Positions 42,715 through 52,004 are shown, numbered from the stretch's first letter. The stretch is 64,000 bases of DNA from Methylobacterium sp. E-066 (GCF_022829635.1 NZ_JAKSYO010000186.1:47049-111048), one strand, 5' to 3'. The notes: generated by a model from the letters alone, not told the origin. Program-made: numbers and translations.

Positions 42715-43125
42715 TGCGATTTTGACATCGAATACCGGCGGCTGCACATCCTGTTGCAGCGGTAGGGCTGGAAAGTGAACCACAAGCGCACCTATCGGAT
42801 CTATCGGGACGAGGGACTTTCGATCCGGCCCGAGCTGCTGAAGCGCAGACGGACCTGGCGCTACCGCTAGGAACGACCGATGATCTGTGGACCCAACGAA
42901 GACTGGGCCATGGACTTCATGTCCAACCGCCTGTTTGACGGACGTCCGTTCCGGATCCTAATGATCGTCGATTGCCACACGCGAGAGGCGCTCTCACTCA
43001 CGCCAAGAGCCAACTTCCGCGCCTTCCAGGTTACCGAGGCCCTGGACGCCTTGGTTCGGCTGCGGGGGCGGTCCAAGAGCTCGCCGGTGGACAATGGACC
43101 GGAATTCGCTGGTTTCATGCTCTAT
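42715..43125 (+). pseudogene. IS3-family transposase (OrfB) relic, 5' part
   Basis: Degenerate remains of an IS3/IS407-type integrase. Readable pieces are EYRRLHILLQR, a stop, GWKVNHKRTYRIYRDEGLSI, another stop after RRTWRYR, then MICGPNEDWAMDFMSNRLFD with the first catalytic Asp region and SPVDNGPEFAGFM with the second Asp. It is broken at 43126 by an inserted IS630 element; the rest resumes at 44184. Its internal stops show it was dead independently of the insertion. Confidence 0.85.
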
Positions 43126-43127
43126 TA

Positions 43128-44181
43128 GAGCCGTGTCCGGCTGGGTTGAATCGTTGAGGTAGTGGGCAGTGAGCGGATCTGATTCGATGTTAGGCTTTCC
43201 GAGGAGGTCGGGATGCCGTCAGCGCTATCGGTGGATCTGCGAGAACGGGCGATCGCGGCGATCGAGGCGGGAGCCTCGCGCCGCCAGGCGGCCAAGCGCT
43301 TCGGGATCGGCTCGTCTAGTGCGATCCGCTGGCACGAACGCTTCCAGGCGGAAGGCGTGATCGCACCCCGGCCCTCGTGCGGGCAGCGACCTGCGCCAGC
43401 CATCGAAGCGCACGCTGGGCGGATCCTTCAGATCGATCGGGAGCAGCCGCAGGCCTTCCTGCACGAGGTGCGTGATATCCTGGCCAAGCAGGGTGTCCGC
43501 ACGAGCGTCAGCGGGCTGTGGCGGTTCTTCGCCCGGCATCGGATCACCCGTAAAAAGGGGCTGTCTACGCGGCCGAGCAGGAGCGTCCGGACGTGAGAGC
43601 CGCACGGGAGGCGTGGTTCGAGAGCCAACTCGACTTCGACCCCGATGCCGTCGTCTTCATCGACGAGACAGCGACCGCCACGAACATGGCCCGCACCTAC
43701 GGTCGGGCTCCACGCGGCGTGCGCTGCCGGCTCCTCGTGCCCAAGGGCCACTACAAGACCACCACCGTCACCGCCGCCCTGCGTGCCAGCGGCTTGGTCG
43801 CCACCACCCTGTTCGACGGGGCCACCAACGGCGCGCGCTTCCGCGCCTACGTCACCGACACCCTGGTCCCGGTGCTGAAGCCCGGCGACACCGTCATCCT
43901 CGACAACCTGCAATCCCACAAAGTCGTCGGCGTGCGCGAAGCCATCGAGGCAGCTGGCGCGCGGCTCCTCTACCTCCCGGCCTACTCACCCGACTTCAAC
44001 CCGATCGAGCAGGCCTTCTCAAAGCTTAAGGCGCTGCTGCGCACCGCCGCTGCCCGAACCGTCCCAGACCTTTGGTCAGCCATCACCCGGGCCTTCGCAG
44101 CCTTCACCCCAGCGGAATGCCGCAACTACATCGTCGCCGCCGGATACGACGCTTATGACCCATCCTAAACGGCAACAGCTC
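43128..44181 (+). mobile_element. IS630-family insertion sequence, complete
   Basis: The element is flanked by TA at 43126-43127 and TA at 44182-44183, the target duplication of the IS630/Tc1 group. Imperfect terminal inverted repeats are GAGCCGTGTCCGGCTGGG on the left and its counterpart, read inward, GAGCTGTTGCCGTTTAGG on the right. It is inserted into a dead IS3-family transposase gene. A diverged, truncated relative is at 52840-53338 on the other strand. Confidence 0.9.
43213..44168 (+). CDS. IS630 transposase, expressed by -1 frameshift
   Basis: Two overlapping frames (43213-43596 and 43593-44168) make one IS630 transposase. The first encodes the HTH domain (MPSALSVDLRERAIAAIEAG, RFGIGSSSAIRWHERFQAEG). 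The second encodes the DDE domain: VVFIDETATATNMARTYG (first Asp), DTVILDNLQSHKVVGVRE (second Asp) and YLPAYSPDFNPIEQAFSKLK (final Glu). At 43550 the run CGTAAAAAGGGG is a slippery A-AAA-AAG site; a -1 shift there gives KKGAVYAAEQERPDVRAARE, the normal family sequence. So the split is programmed rather than decay. The catalytic residues are intact, and the element is probably active. Confidence 0.9.
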
Positions 44182-44183
44182 TA

Positions 44184-44450
44184 GTCGGCGTACCTGAACG
44201 GGGTCGAAATCGACGTCTCGCGACCGGGCAAGCCGACCGAGAACGCCTAAATCGAGTCGTTCAATGGGCGCCTATGATCAGAATGTCTGAACGCCTCGTG
44301 ATTCCTGTCCTTGACCGATGCCCGAGAGCGCATTGAGGAATGGAGGTGCCATTACGACGAAGATCGATCCCACGCCGCCCCGGGCTGCTTGACGCCCCAA
44401 GCCTGCGCCAACCAAGCTGTCACTGCCCGAGAACTTACATAGGCTGTGGA
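44184..44450 (+). pseudogene. IS3-family transposase relic, 3' part
   Basis: This continues the transposase interrupted at 43125: AYLNGVEIDVSRPGKPTENA, a stop, IESFNGRL, a stop, then TDARERIEEWRCHYDEDRSH, the family's C-terminal Glu region. The stop codons show long decay. Beyond about 44,430 the sequence GCTGTGGACCACAAACGGGG probably marks the right end of the old element. Confidence 0.8.
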
Positions 44451-45012
44451 CCACAAACGGGGTCAACTCCATGTCGCGAACGCGCTTATAAGGCACTCTC
44501 ACCGAGGCATGGGAACGTGGACCGCAATGGCGCACTCTACTGTTGGACGGGATCCAGAAGGTACCTGAATCCGCACGGACGATCATCGCGGCTGATGCGA
44601 AAGCCTTAAATGCGCGGATGCCCGCGTTGATTGGAAGGCCCCCTGCCACACGCGACCGCGGACGCGGGCCCGCGCTAGGGCATTGAGCGCACGCTCGGCT
44701 TGGTTCAACCGCTTCCCCACCCGCCCATTGGCTCCGATCGCCGAGCCAACAACGACGAGGTCTTCACCAGCCTTATCGCAACCCCGTCCCTCGCAACCAG
44801 ATCCAGTTGCATCGTTCTGTGACGCTAAGTGCAGAGCTTGTACTCGTTACGGTTTGTTCGCTCTCGGCGGCAGAGAGGCGCAACGCCGGGTTCGGACTCC
44901 ACGGGAGTGGCTGCGGACGATGCGGCCAATACACAAGCGCTCAGGCCTGTGGATAACTGGAGTCATCTGAGAAAAATCGAATATAGTTACTTATCTCATA
45001 TTTCGTGAAAAA
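44451..45012. other. Gene-poor scar downstream of the IS relics
   Basis: About 560 bp in which I can support no gene. Short open frames occur but show no domain and no start signal. The mixed composition suggests further decayed insertion-sequence remains. Confidence 0.4.
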
Positions 45013-45258
45013 TCACGATGATGCGGGCTTGGCGTGAAGCGACAATTTTACACCTGACCAATTCGAATCGTTGATCAGCCGGATTCCCTGCTCTGCTAGG
45101 AATCTCTCTATCGCGCTCAGCGCTAAGCTCTGCAAATCGCGTTCACCAGCCTCGAATCCCTGGAGAGTGCGTAGGCTTATTCCTGCGGAATCAGCCAGTT
45201 GTTTCTGAGACACACTAAGTAGCGCGCGTGCCGCGCGACATTGGCCTGGCGTGATCAT
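45013..45258 (-). CDS. XRE-family transcriptional regulator
   Basis: An 81-residue protein that is almost entirely a Cro/C1-type helix-turn-helix: CRAARALLSVSQKQLADSAG, ISLRTLQGFEAGERDLQSLA, LSAIERFLAEQGIRLINDSN. This small single-domain type includes restriction-modification controller proteins and antitoxins. It diverges from a nuclease-like gene across a strong inverted repeat. That layout suggests it represses itself and the neighbour, though this is inferred. Confidence 0.88.
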   Translation of the reverse strand: MITPGQCRAARALLSVSQKQLADSAGISLRTLQGFEAGERDLQSLALSAIERFLAEQGIRLINDSNWSGVKLSLHAKPASS

Positions 45259-45286
45259 TTGGACCTCGAACGCGAGGACGAGGCCA

Positions 45287-45324
45287 CTTGCGCAAATTGC
45301 GCCATCATGCGCATTTTACGCAAG
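45287..45324. promoter_or_regulatory. Inverted repeat operator between divergent genes
   Basis: A 16-bp inverted repeat with 14 matching positions: CTTGCGCAAATTGCGC at 45287-45302 and GCGCATTTTACGCAAG at 45309-45324, separated by CATCAT. It lies 29 bp upstream of the XRE start and 51 bp upstream of the divergent gene. It is the likely binding site of the XRE protein. Confidence 0.65.
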
Positions 45325-45374
45325 CAACGCGTCGATGGCGATTTAGCGCCAGCCGCAAATTCGGAGATCATCAA

Positions 45375-46280
45375 ATGCTGTCCCACCCGACCAGCCCGTT
45401 TGACAATGATGTGCTGTTGAAAGCTGCGAGCGATGCCGTCGCAGCAGCCGTCAGCACCAAATTCGCCCTCGATGAAGTCCTTGGCCCAGAGCTCAGCCGG
45501 CTGATCAGTGTTTCGGCTTCTGTCGTCAAGCGCCACGGGATCCTGCTTGAGAAAGCCTTTGTCGAGGCGCTGCAGGCGAGTGGCAGGTTTGACGTGCTCC
45601 ACAATCCAACCATCCCAATCACGCCAGCCGCTGACAGCCTCGTCACATCGAACACCGCCGAGGAGCTAGCCCGACTCAGCCTCCGCTATGATCAGCCCGC
45701 GAGCCGATCGGTCAATCAGGACATCGTTGTGATCGATATCGCCACTGGATGGGCAGGCGCTTACTCGATCAAGAGGGGCGGTGGCGATATGGGCCCTCGC
45801 CTTCGCCGGCCGCTCGAGCGCGACGTCGCCGCCGTGCGTCTCCTACTCAGGTCTTACCTGCGGGATCAGGGCTACTCGACGATCGACACGGTCACCTCGG
45901 CGTGCATCGACTGGTTCGGCGCCGCCGGCCTGCCGCCGCACCTCACCGTGCAAGGACCCGACGTAGATGTCCACTTCGGCGTGCCGGTGATCGCGACCGT
46001 TGAGAAGATGACGGCTCACCTGCGCGACGAGTTGCATCGGACCATGCCCGCTCTGCTCGAGCCCTTGTACCACCGGTTCGAGACTCTCTCACCTGTCGAG
46101 ACACGACGCGGCCCGGAGCCAACTGAGTTGGCCCCGGAGGACGACGTTCGTTCAGGCCCGGAAGCCAAGCCCAGCGCCAATGCGATCTTTCCCGTTGGCC
46201 CCGACGAGATCCGCCTGACGTCGCCAATGCGTCTGCGCGCCGCAATGTCGGTGGGCCTACGCGCAGGTGGCCGACGCTGA
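45375..46280 (+). CDS. Putative PD-(D/E)xK nuclease-like protein beside an XRE regulator
   Basis: A 301-residue protein. Its core resembles the restriction-endonuclease fold: a helix with conserved Glu (KRHGILLEKAFVEALQASGR), then VNQDIVVIDIATGWAGAYSI with a candidate catalytic Asp and KRGGG after a strand, where related proteins have an ExKRGNG motif. Here the Glu position reads Ser (YSIKRG), so activity is uncertain. The following RDVAAVRLLLRSYLRDQGYS and FGVPVIATVEKMTAHLRDEL match the layout of this family as I recall it. GGAG precedes the ATG at 45375; a longer frame from 45288 crosses the operator. Divergence from an XRE gene fits a regulated toxic or nuclease function, but no methyltransferase is present. 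Confidence 0.5.
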   Translation: MLSHPTSPFDNDVLLKAASDAVAAAVSTKFALDEVLGPELSRLISVSASVVKRHGILLEKAFVEALQASGRFDVLHNPTIPITPAADSLVTSNTAEELARLSLRYDQPASRSVNQDIVVIDIATGWAGAYSIKRGGGDMGPRLRRPLERDVAAVRLLLRSYLRDQGYSTIDTVTSACIDWFGAAGLPPHLTVQGPDVDVHFGVPVIATVEKMTAHLRDELHRTMPALLEPLYHRFETLSPVETRRGPEPTELAPEDDVRSGPEAKPSANAIFPVGPDEIRLTSPMRLRAAMSVGLRAGGRR

Positions 46281-46451
46281 AATTTGGGCGCTTGCCGCCG
46301 AAGTGGAGACCGGTTCGGCGCCAGCGAGCCTGTCAAAACAATAGCTTAGCGTCGTGACCCGACCCAACGTGGTCGGGCACGGCTCCAAGGGCCGGTGCCC
46401 ACTGGGGTGCCCCGAGCCGACACGGTTACGACCACCATCGCGAGGATCACC

Positions 46452-47342
46452 ATGGATACATTCGAAAGCGAACTCCACGCCATCGCATTGCGCTGCTCCC
46501 CAGACTTTCGGGTCTTACGTAAGCTTGCACGACGCGGATACTGCGAGCGCCCGCTGGGTCCATATGCAAAGACTGGGATTATTGTAGATGTCGAAACGAC
46601 TGGCCTGGAATTATCGGCGGAAATAATTGAAATAGGTCTTTTGAAGTTCATATATACGCCGGCAGGAGTCGTACTGGGTACGCTCGGACAACGACAGGCA
46701 CTGAACGAGCCGGGCGTACCGATCCCACCGCAGGTCACGCGTCTGACTGGGATCACCGATGAGACCGTTCGTGGTCATAGGTTCGATGTCGAAGCCCTAC
46801 AGACCTTCGCGAGGGGCGCCGACATAGTCATCGCTCACAACGCGACCTTCGACCGACGCCACATCGAGAAAGTTCTACCGGTCTTCGAGGATCTGCCATG
46901 GGCCTGTTCACAGACTCAAGTGCCGTGGTCAGACGAGGGCATCGAGGGCACGAAACTTTTCTACATTGCACATCGCTTCGGTTTCTTCTTTGAAGGCCAC
47001 CGTAGTCTTGATGACACTTACGCCTTGCTGGAAGTATTGGAGCAACCGCTGCCTCGATCTGGCAAGCTTGTTCTGAGTGAATTGCTGGAGGCCGCCAAGC
47101 GGCCAAGTTTGCGCGTCTACGCGCTCGGGCTGCCTTATGCGCTCCGGGACGAAGTGCGAGCGCGCGGGTATCGGTGGTCCGCCGGCGAGGATGGTCGACC
47201 GCGGGCGTGGCACCGAGACTGTGAGGCGCGAGAGATCGGTGCCGAACTGGCGTTCCTCAACGCTTTAGATCACGACGCGACCATCGAACCTCTGGTTCTG
47301 GAGATCGATGCGTTCGTCCGTTTCTCCGCGCGACATGGATGA
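46452..47342 (+). CDS. DEDDh 3'-5' exonuclease (DNA polymerase III epsilon-like)
   Basis: A 296-residue exonuclease. The four motifs are visible: KTGIIVDVETTGLELSAEII (Asp, Glu), then VIPPQVTRLTGITDETVRGH-like segment, ADIVIAHNATFDRRHIEKVL (second Asp), and HRSLDDTYALLEVLEQPLP (His and final Asp). It has a C-terminal extension of about 100 residues with RARGYRWSAGEDGRPRAWHR, seen in other plasmid and island copies of this family. GAGGAT lies 4 nt before the ATG. It lies 170 bp after the nuclease-like gene on the same strand and may belong to one module. Confidence 0.88.
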   Translation: MDTFESELHAIALRCSPDFRVLRKLARRGYCERPLGPYAKTGIIVDVETTGLELSAEIIEIGLLKFIYTPAGVVLGTLGQRQALNEPGVPIPPQVTRLTGITDETVRGHRFDVEALQTFARGADIVIAHNATFDRRHIEKVLPVFEDLPWACSQTQVPWSDEGIEGTKLFYIAHRFGFFFEGHRSLDDTYALLEVLEQPLPRSGKLVLSELLEAAKRPSLRVYALGLPYALRDEVRARGYRWSAGEDGRPRAWHRDCEAREIGAELAFLNALDHDATIEPLVLEIDAFVRFSARHG

Positions 47343-47346
47343 CGCC

Positions 47347-47688
47347 ATGGCACATCACAACGATGCCGGCGGGCAGACGCGCATCGCGCGGATCGTGGAC
47401 TTGACCGGTTCAGGCTGTACGGAGATCCAGGCCAGGGCCATCGCCAAGAGCGTGGACGCGGCGGCCGGCGAGGCGGTCGAGGCGTTGCGGCACGAGCTGG
47501 TGCGCTGGCACATATATCTAGCCATGTACCTCCTCGCGGAGATCGGCATCGTCCTCCTGGCAGCGCTCGTCATGGGCGCCGCCGCTCCCGGGAACGCCCC
47601 GGGATGCACATGCTTACAGTCGCATCCCGAGCCCCGCTCAAGCCTCACCAGCGCCATTCCAAGACAGCTCGTCAAAGGGGCCGTTTAG
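47347..47688 (+). CDS. Small membrane protein downstream of the exonuclease
   Basis: A 113-residue protein starting 4 bp after the exonuclease stop. The first 60 residues are helical (TEIQARAIAKSVDAAAGEAV, EALRHELVRWHIYLAMYLLA), followed by one membrane helix (LAEIGIVLLAALVMGAAAPG). It resembles the small coiled-coil DUF1640-like proteins, but that is only a guess. Tight spacing argues for co-expression with the exonuclease. Confidence 0.5.
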   Translation: MAHHNDAGGQTRIARIVDLTGSGCTEIQARAIAKSVDAAAGEAVEALRHELVRWHIYLAMYLLAEIGIVLLAALVMGAAAPGNAPGCTCLQSHPEPRSSLTSAIPRQLVKGAV

Positions 47689-48569
47689 CGATTCGAAACC
47701 ATTTTATGGGCTCGACAAGCCTGTTGAAGGCCGCACGTCGAAAAATTCGCAATTCATTGAGCTGGCTGGGTAATTCGCCAGAATTGCGAGATGAAAACGA
47801 CTGGCGCCGAGCCCACGGACTCCTCATACGGCGCGAACTCGGCCATAAAAATCAGACCGCGGTCACCGGAGCCGTTCGACGACGAGGAGCTTCGCTCGAG
47901 AAAATTGATGACAACCCGGAGGGACGCGCGACCTAGGCTACGCGCCCCTCACATGGGCCACAAGCGATCCCGCCCCCAGCAGACGCTCCTAAGTTCGCCA
48001 ACTTAGCGTCATGCCCACGCGGGACCGTACAGGTTCTCCGACCCGCCCGCCGAGTGAATCGGTGAACGTGTTCGGCTGCCTCGGATTCGCACGCCGCCGC
48101 GCTCCGCGCAAGGGCGCGGCCGAGATCCGTCCTCAGCCGATCCCGGACCGACCGCCTCGCCGAACAATTCTCCGCGCCCCAAGACGGGCGCGGCCCGCCC
48201 TCAACTTGTCTGGATCCCGAAATGCTTCACCCGTCACTCATAGAGCCATGGCCGCCCACCTTCGAACCGTCTCTCCCATCAGGTGCGTCCCGCCGTCTGC
48301 CAACGCGCTCGTCGGTCTCCACCATCGGGGGGTTGGTCCATCGCGAGACGCGCCGCCGGATCGGTTTGCAAGGCATGATCGAGATGAACACGACGCTCGT
48401 CCTGCTCGCGCGCCACAAAGGTAATCCATAGGCTCCAAGAGGCGTTCGCGGACGCTCATGCTTCTCGACCTGCGAAGTTCGACCTCACGGTCCGCTTCGA
48501 ACACGTTCACGCTGATCGCGTCGACAGGTCTTCGTAGTCCAAGAAAATGTCGATCAGCGTTTGATAGCC
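47689..48569. other. Gene-free interval upstream of the low-GC gene
   Basis: I find no supportable gene in these 880 bp. Composition changes sharply from GC-rich to AT-rich near 48,550. No repeats or hairpins of note were seen. Confidence 0.4.
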
Positions 48570-49283
48570 ATGAGGACCATTGACGACATGGGAAACGAGA
48601 CCGAGGACCGTCAAAAAGAAAAGACGAATGCAAGGATTGAGATGGTGATTGAGATGGTTGCAGAAGCTGTAAGAGTATCAATCTTGGAAGAAATTACGAA
48701 ACATCGCGAGAAGATTGACGGCCAAATGATTGCCAAGCGATACAGTGTTGACATAGCAATCGCAGAAGTAGCGCTTAGAAAGCTCGTCAAAGAAGGTTTC
48801 GCAAGAAAATTCGATACGTATATCGGCGCTGTTTCGATGAGCCCCGCCGAGATCATCAAGCTTGCAGATGATCGAGGGATAGCGGAAGGGATTCTTTTCA
48901 GAGATGCCATGCCGAGAAAATCCCAAATAGAACTTGACGTTATATTGAGCGTCATTTGCAATGGGTTGAGATCGAAAACCAGACGGGAATTCGTATATGC
49001 TGACATAAAAGTTTTTAGATTGATGTACGGCCACTCAAAAAATGGTCTGAGACCTTCGGTTTATATGTTGAAGAGAATTTATCATAAGTACGATTACTAC
49101 TCGTGGGGAAGCCACGATGTAGCTAGGAAAAACTTACTTCGACTTCGTGAGGTGATAGAGCTTTGCAAGTCCAGTAAGTTCTCTGAGGCGCAAGGCGTTC
49201 TTACATATAGTATTTTCGAATCTAGCTACGCAACATATAAAGAATTCTGGAATAAATTAAAAATTCGAACTTCAAACGAATGA
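48570..49283 (+). CDS. GntR-like regulator of low GC content
   Basis: A 237-residue protein. The first half reads as a winged-helix GntR domain: VSILEEITKHREKIDGQMIA, KRYSVDIAIAEVALRKLVKE, GFARKFDTYIGAVSMSPAEI. The second half is all-helical, with IAEGILFRDAMPRKSQIELD, like the FCD ligand-binding domain, though shortened and diverged. The gene is markedly AT-rich, with AT-ending codons, unlike everything around it. A recent transfer from a lower-GC host is likely. The start could be 48570 or 48588. Confidence 0.6.
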   Translation: MRTIDDMGNETEDRQKEKTNARIEMVIEMVAEAVRVSILEEITKHREKIDGQMIAKRYSVDIAIAEVALRKLVKEGFARKFDTYIGAVSMSPAEIIKLADDRGIAEGILFRDAMPRKSQIELDVILSVICNGLRSKTRREFVYADIKVFRLMYGHSKNGLRPSVYMLKRIYHKYDYYSWGSHDVARKNLLRLREVIELCKSSKFSEAQGVLTYSIFESSYATYKEFWNKLKIRTSNE

Positions 49284-49502
49284 ACATGTGGTCTGATCCG
49301 TCCGACCGTTTTTTCTGATACAACAAGTATAAACTCAGCAAAGAATTTTTGAGAATGGCAATGGGATCGAATGCGTACCGCTCCACTTGCCTGAATCGAT
49401 GTGACAGTCGCAATACTTCATCGTGATATCGCTTTCGAGCTCCAGAAAGTCGACCAGTTGGAAAGCCGCCGTCTCCAGTGCCGGTGATTCAGGATTTTCG
49501 CC

Positions 49503-50711
49503 ATGTCGAACAAAATTTTGCACGAAGATTTGTCTAGGCTGACGCCGGGCGCTCGCACGCGAAATAATGTGGTGAGCCTCCATGGCGGCGCACTCGTGTC
49601 GAAGCTGTCGGACGGTGACGGACGATACTGGCTTGAAGCGACCGTACCCGACCCATCGCCACTAGATCCAGGATCTGTTTCCAGAACGAAGCGCGGCGAT
49701 CCATGCCCGCCCGGAACGATGCCGATTTCCTCCCCGGGATCGATGGAGGTCGACGAAGTCCCAGGAGTCTGGGGTGATCTCTCGCCGCGGGTGGTGGGAT
49801 CCCATCTCAATTTCTCCGAGGAGGTCCGTCGACGTATGAACGCTGCTGTCAGACCGATTTTGGAGGCCTTCGCTCGGTGCCAGGGGCTTTGGTCGAAACG
49901 GCTCCTCGGGGCGATCGGGGGTCCGACGCCGCTCACACATCCGGTCATCGTACGTGAACTGGGCGGTGCGCTCCATTCCGAGGCCATGCGCAGCGCGATC
50001 ACCGCCAACGCCAATTTTGCCTTGGTGCCGTTGCAGGTCCGAGCGGGCTTAGCGAAGCTGATGGCGCAAGAGCTCGCAACGCCTCCGTCCGGCGAGGCGA
50101 AAGAAGCTTTCGCGGACTGGGACAAGCCTCTCGTGCAGGTCGGCCATCATCATCCGGCCTGGCACGCCAAGGACGCGGTCGCGTGGCTCAAGAATTTCCC
50201 TCCGGTCCGGCGCCTGCCCCAGCCGTTGGACACCTGGGACGATGCCACAGCTGCCGTCTGGCTGAACGATCGTGTGTCGATCGCGACAGCCCCGCAGGAC
50301 GGGGACGCAGACAGCGTGGTGATGGCCATCGACGCGTCGAACCCTTGGAAGCCCCCTCTCGAGGTGCTGCACAACCTCGACGAACTCGAACTGGAGGACC
50401 TCGCTTATCGCGTCTTCGTCGAACGACTGCGCCGTGAAGTGATGCCTAGCTACATCAGCGAGCGAAGGATCCTCGTTCGGGACGTCATCCTGCACGTCAC
50501 CTTCGGTTACTTGACGCTTCCAGATGCACGTTGGCGTGTGCGTGAACACGACGTAAAGCGTGTCAGGCACTTCGATCGACTGTTCGGCACGGACCGCGAA
50601 TGGATCCACGATCTCGTCTGCCGGATCGTCGATGCCTATGCATGGCCGAATGGCTTCACCGAGCCGGAACTCTGGTCTGAATTTCCAGGCTTGGAAGATG
50701 TCGAGCCATGA
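49503..50711 (+). CDS. Unrecognised protein, first gene of a pair
   Basis: A 402-residue protein with no domain I recognise. Features are a largely hydrophilic N-terminus, RPILEAFARCQGLWSKRLLG, a His-rich stretch (LVQVGHHHPAWHAKDAVAWL), and a charged C-terminal half (VFVERLRREVMPSYISERRI, FDRLFGTDREWIHDLVCRIV). No signal peptide or membrane helix is present. Its end overlaps the next gene by 14 bp, so they form an operon. The codon pattern is consistent with a real gene. Confidence 0.65.
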   Translation: MSNKILHEDLSRLTPGARTRNNVVSLHGGALVSKLSDGDGRYWLEATVPDPSPLDPGSVSRTKRGDPCPPGTMPISSPGSMEVDEVPGVWGDLSPRVVGSHLNFSEEVRRRMNAAVRPILEAFARCQGLWSKRLLGAIGGPTPLTHPVIVRELGGALHSEAMRSAITANANFALVPLQVRAGLAKLMAQELATPPSGEAKEAFADWDKPLVQVGHHHPAWHAKDAVAWLKNFPPVRRLPQPLDTWDDATAAVWLNDRVSIATAPQDGDADSVVMAIDASNPWKPPLEVLHNLDELELEDLAYRVFVERLRREVMPSYISERRILVRDVILHVTFGYLTLPDARWRVREHDVKRVRHFDRLFGTDREWIHDLVCRIVDAYAWPNGFTEPELWSEFPGLEDVEP

Positions 50712-51762
50712 TAGGCCTTCCCCACGGTTTGGTATGGGCTTGGTCAATCAAAGTCTACCACCTGCCTCCCTGAACTTGCGTCATTATCAATGGAAATCCG
50801 TCCGAGACAACTTTCCATTAACTACAAAACCATGCTTGTCGAGAATGCAGATGGATATCATATACGCGGGCCACCTCGATCGTTGCTTCCTGATGGGTAG
50901 GAAGCCGGACCGATTCCGGCTGGTACCGTCCTGCGATCACACGCCGCCTGCGGACGCGTTCGAGCCGTACCGGTCCTTCTTCCAACGTGCGGGGATGATG
51001 TACCTGCTGAGTGCTGGAGTCGTAGGTCCACTGGACCGTTCGCCACCTACGGAGAAGATCGTCTCGCATCGCGGGCACGACGGACGGATGTACGACTCGA
51101 TCCTCCGAGCCGAACTGGAGGACGATGCGTTGCGCTTGGCCCGCCTTACCGTGCTCGCCAAGGCCTTCTCCGAGGCGACGGTGGAGACGATGCGCCTGCG
51201 TGCGCCGGAGGATCCCCACGAACCCAATCTAGTGCACCACGTCGAAGACATCCTCTTCGGCGTTCTCCAAGCTTTGCAGTCCGGCGCCACCCTTGTCCTG
51301 GCGGACTGCGACTGGCAAGTGCTCGTCGAGCTGCTGAACTGCGTGATCGAGAACGGCATCGCGTTGCCGTTCTGCATCCCTGATCTTCGGAAGATGAAGA
51401 CGGTTGACAACCGGAACTCCGGCCCTGTCGCCAACCTTCGACCGGGCGATCACGGTGACCTGATCGCTGTGAGGGAAGATTTTGCGATGCAAGCGTACCG
51501 CCATCGTCTCAGCCGTCTTTCGGAGAGCCGTATGGTGAACGTCGGCTCTTTGCTGAAGGCGGCCCTGGAGGAAGCGCAGAAGTCCAGCCCGCATATCCGT
51601 GAGGCATCGGCGGACATCATCCTCACGTCGACACGGGTCAGAACGATCGATACCATCGATCTCGACACCGTCAGGGTCGACCCGTTCCGATGGACAAATC
51701 GCAAGCCGCTCAAGCCGAGGATGCACATCATCGTTTTGGGCGGCCTACGCAGCATCGCCTAA
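50698..51762 (+). CDS. Unrecognised protein, second gene of the pair
   Basis: A 354-residue protein starting inside the end of the previous gene; an internal ATG at 50734 is an alternative. It is cytoplasmic by composition. Regions include EPYRSFFQRAGMMYLLSAGV, ALRLARLTVLAKAFSEATVE, HHVEDILFGVLQALQSGATL and MVNVGSLLKAALEEAQKSSP. No catalytic motif stands out. Its partnership with the upstream gene is the only functional clue. Confidence 0.62.
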   Translation: MSSHDRPSPRFGMGLVNQSLPPASLNLRHYQWKSVRDNFPLTTKPCLSRMQMDIIYAGHLDRCFLMGRKPDRFRLVPSCDHTPPADAFEPYRSFFQRAGMMYLLSAGVVGPLDRSPPTEKIVSHRGHDGRMYDSILRAELEDDALRLARLTVLAKAFSEATVETMRLRAPEDPHEPNLVHHVEDILFGVLQALQSGATLVLADCDWQVLVELLNCVIENGIALPFCIPDLRKMKTVDNRNSGPVANLRPGDHGDLIAVREDFAMQAYRHRLSRLSESRMVNVGSLLKAALEEAQKSSPHIREASADIILTSTRVRTIDTIDLDTVRVDPFRWTNRKPLKPRMHIIVLGGLRSIA

Positions 51763-52004
51763 CATCTCGATACGTCGTTAAATCATGGCCGTCGCTCGAC
51801 AGGCGGTACACGTTGGATCGTGGAACCAGACCTCGACCAATTGCGATCAACATAAGCATCCAAGCCCAGCCGTGTTGAAGACATTAAAACAACTCTATGC
51901 CTTACACAAAATGTGAAAGCCTATTTGCCGAGACATCACGCACAGTCGATCCATAACGCAATTTGAACATAACTCTTGCAAGATCCCGAGGAGGACACCC
52001 GAGA

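Noticed and set aside
45013..46280. A complete restriction-modification system
   Set aside because: No DNA methyltransferase is present beside the XRE and nuclease-like genes.
48222..48681. Short frames on both strands near 48.2-48.7 kb
   Set aside because: None has a domain or start signal, and the composition changes across them.
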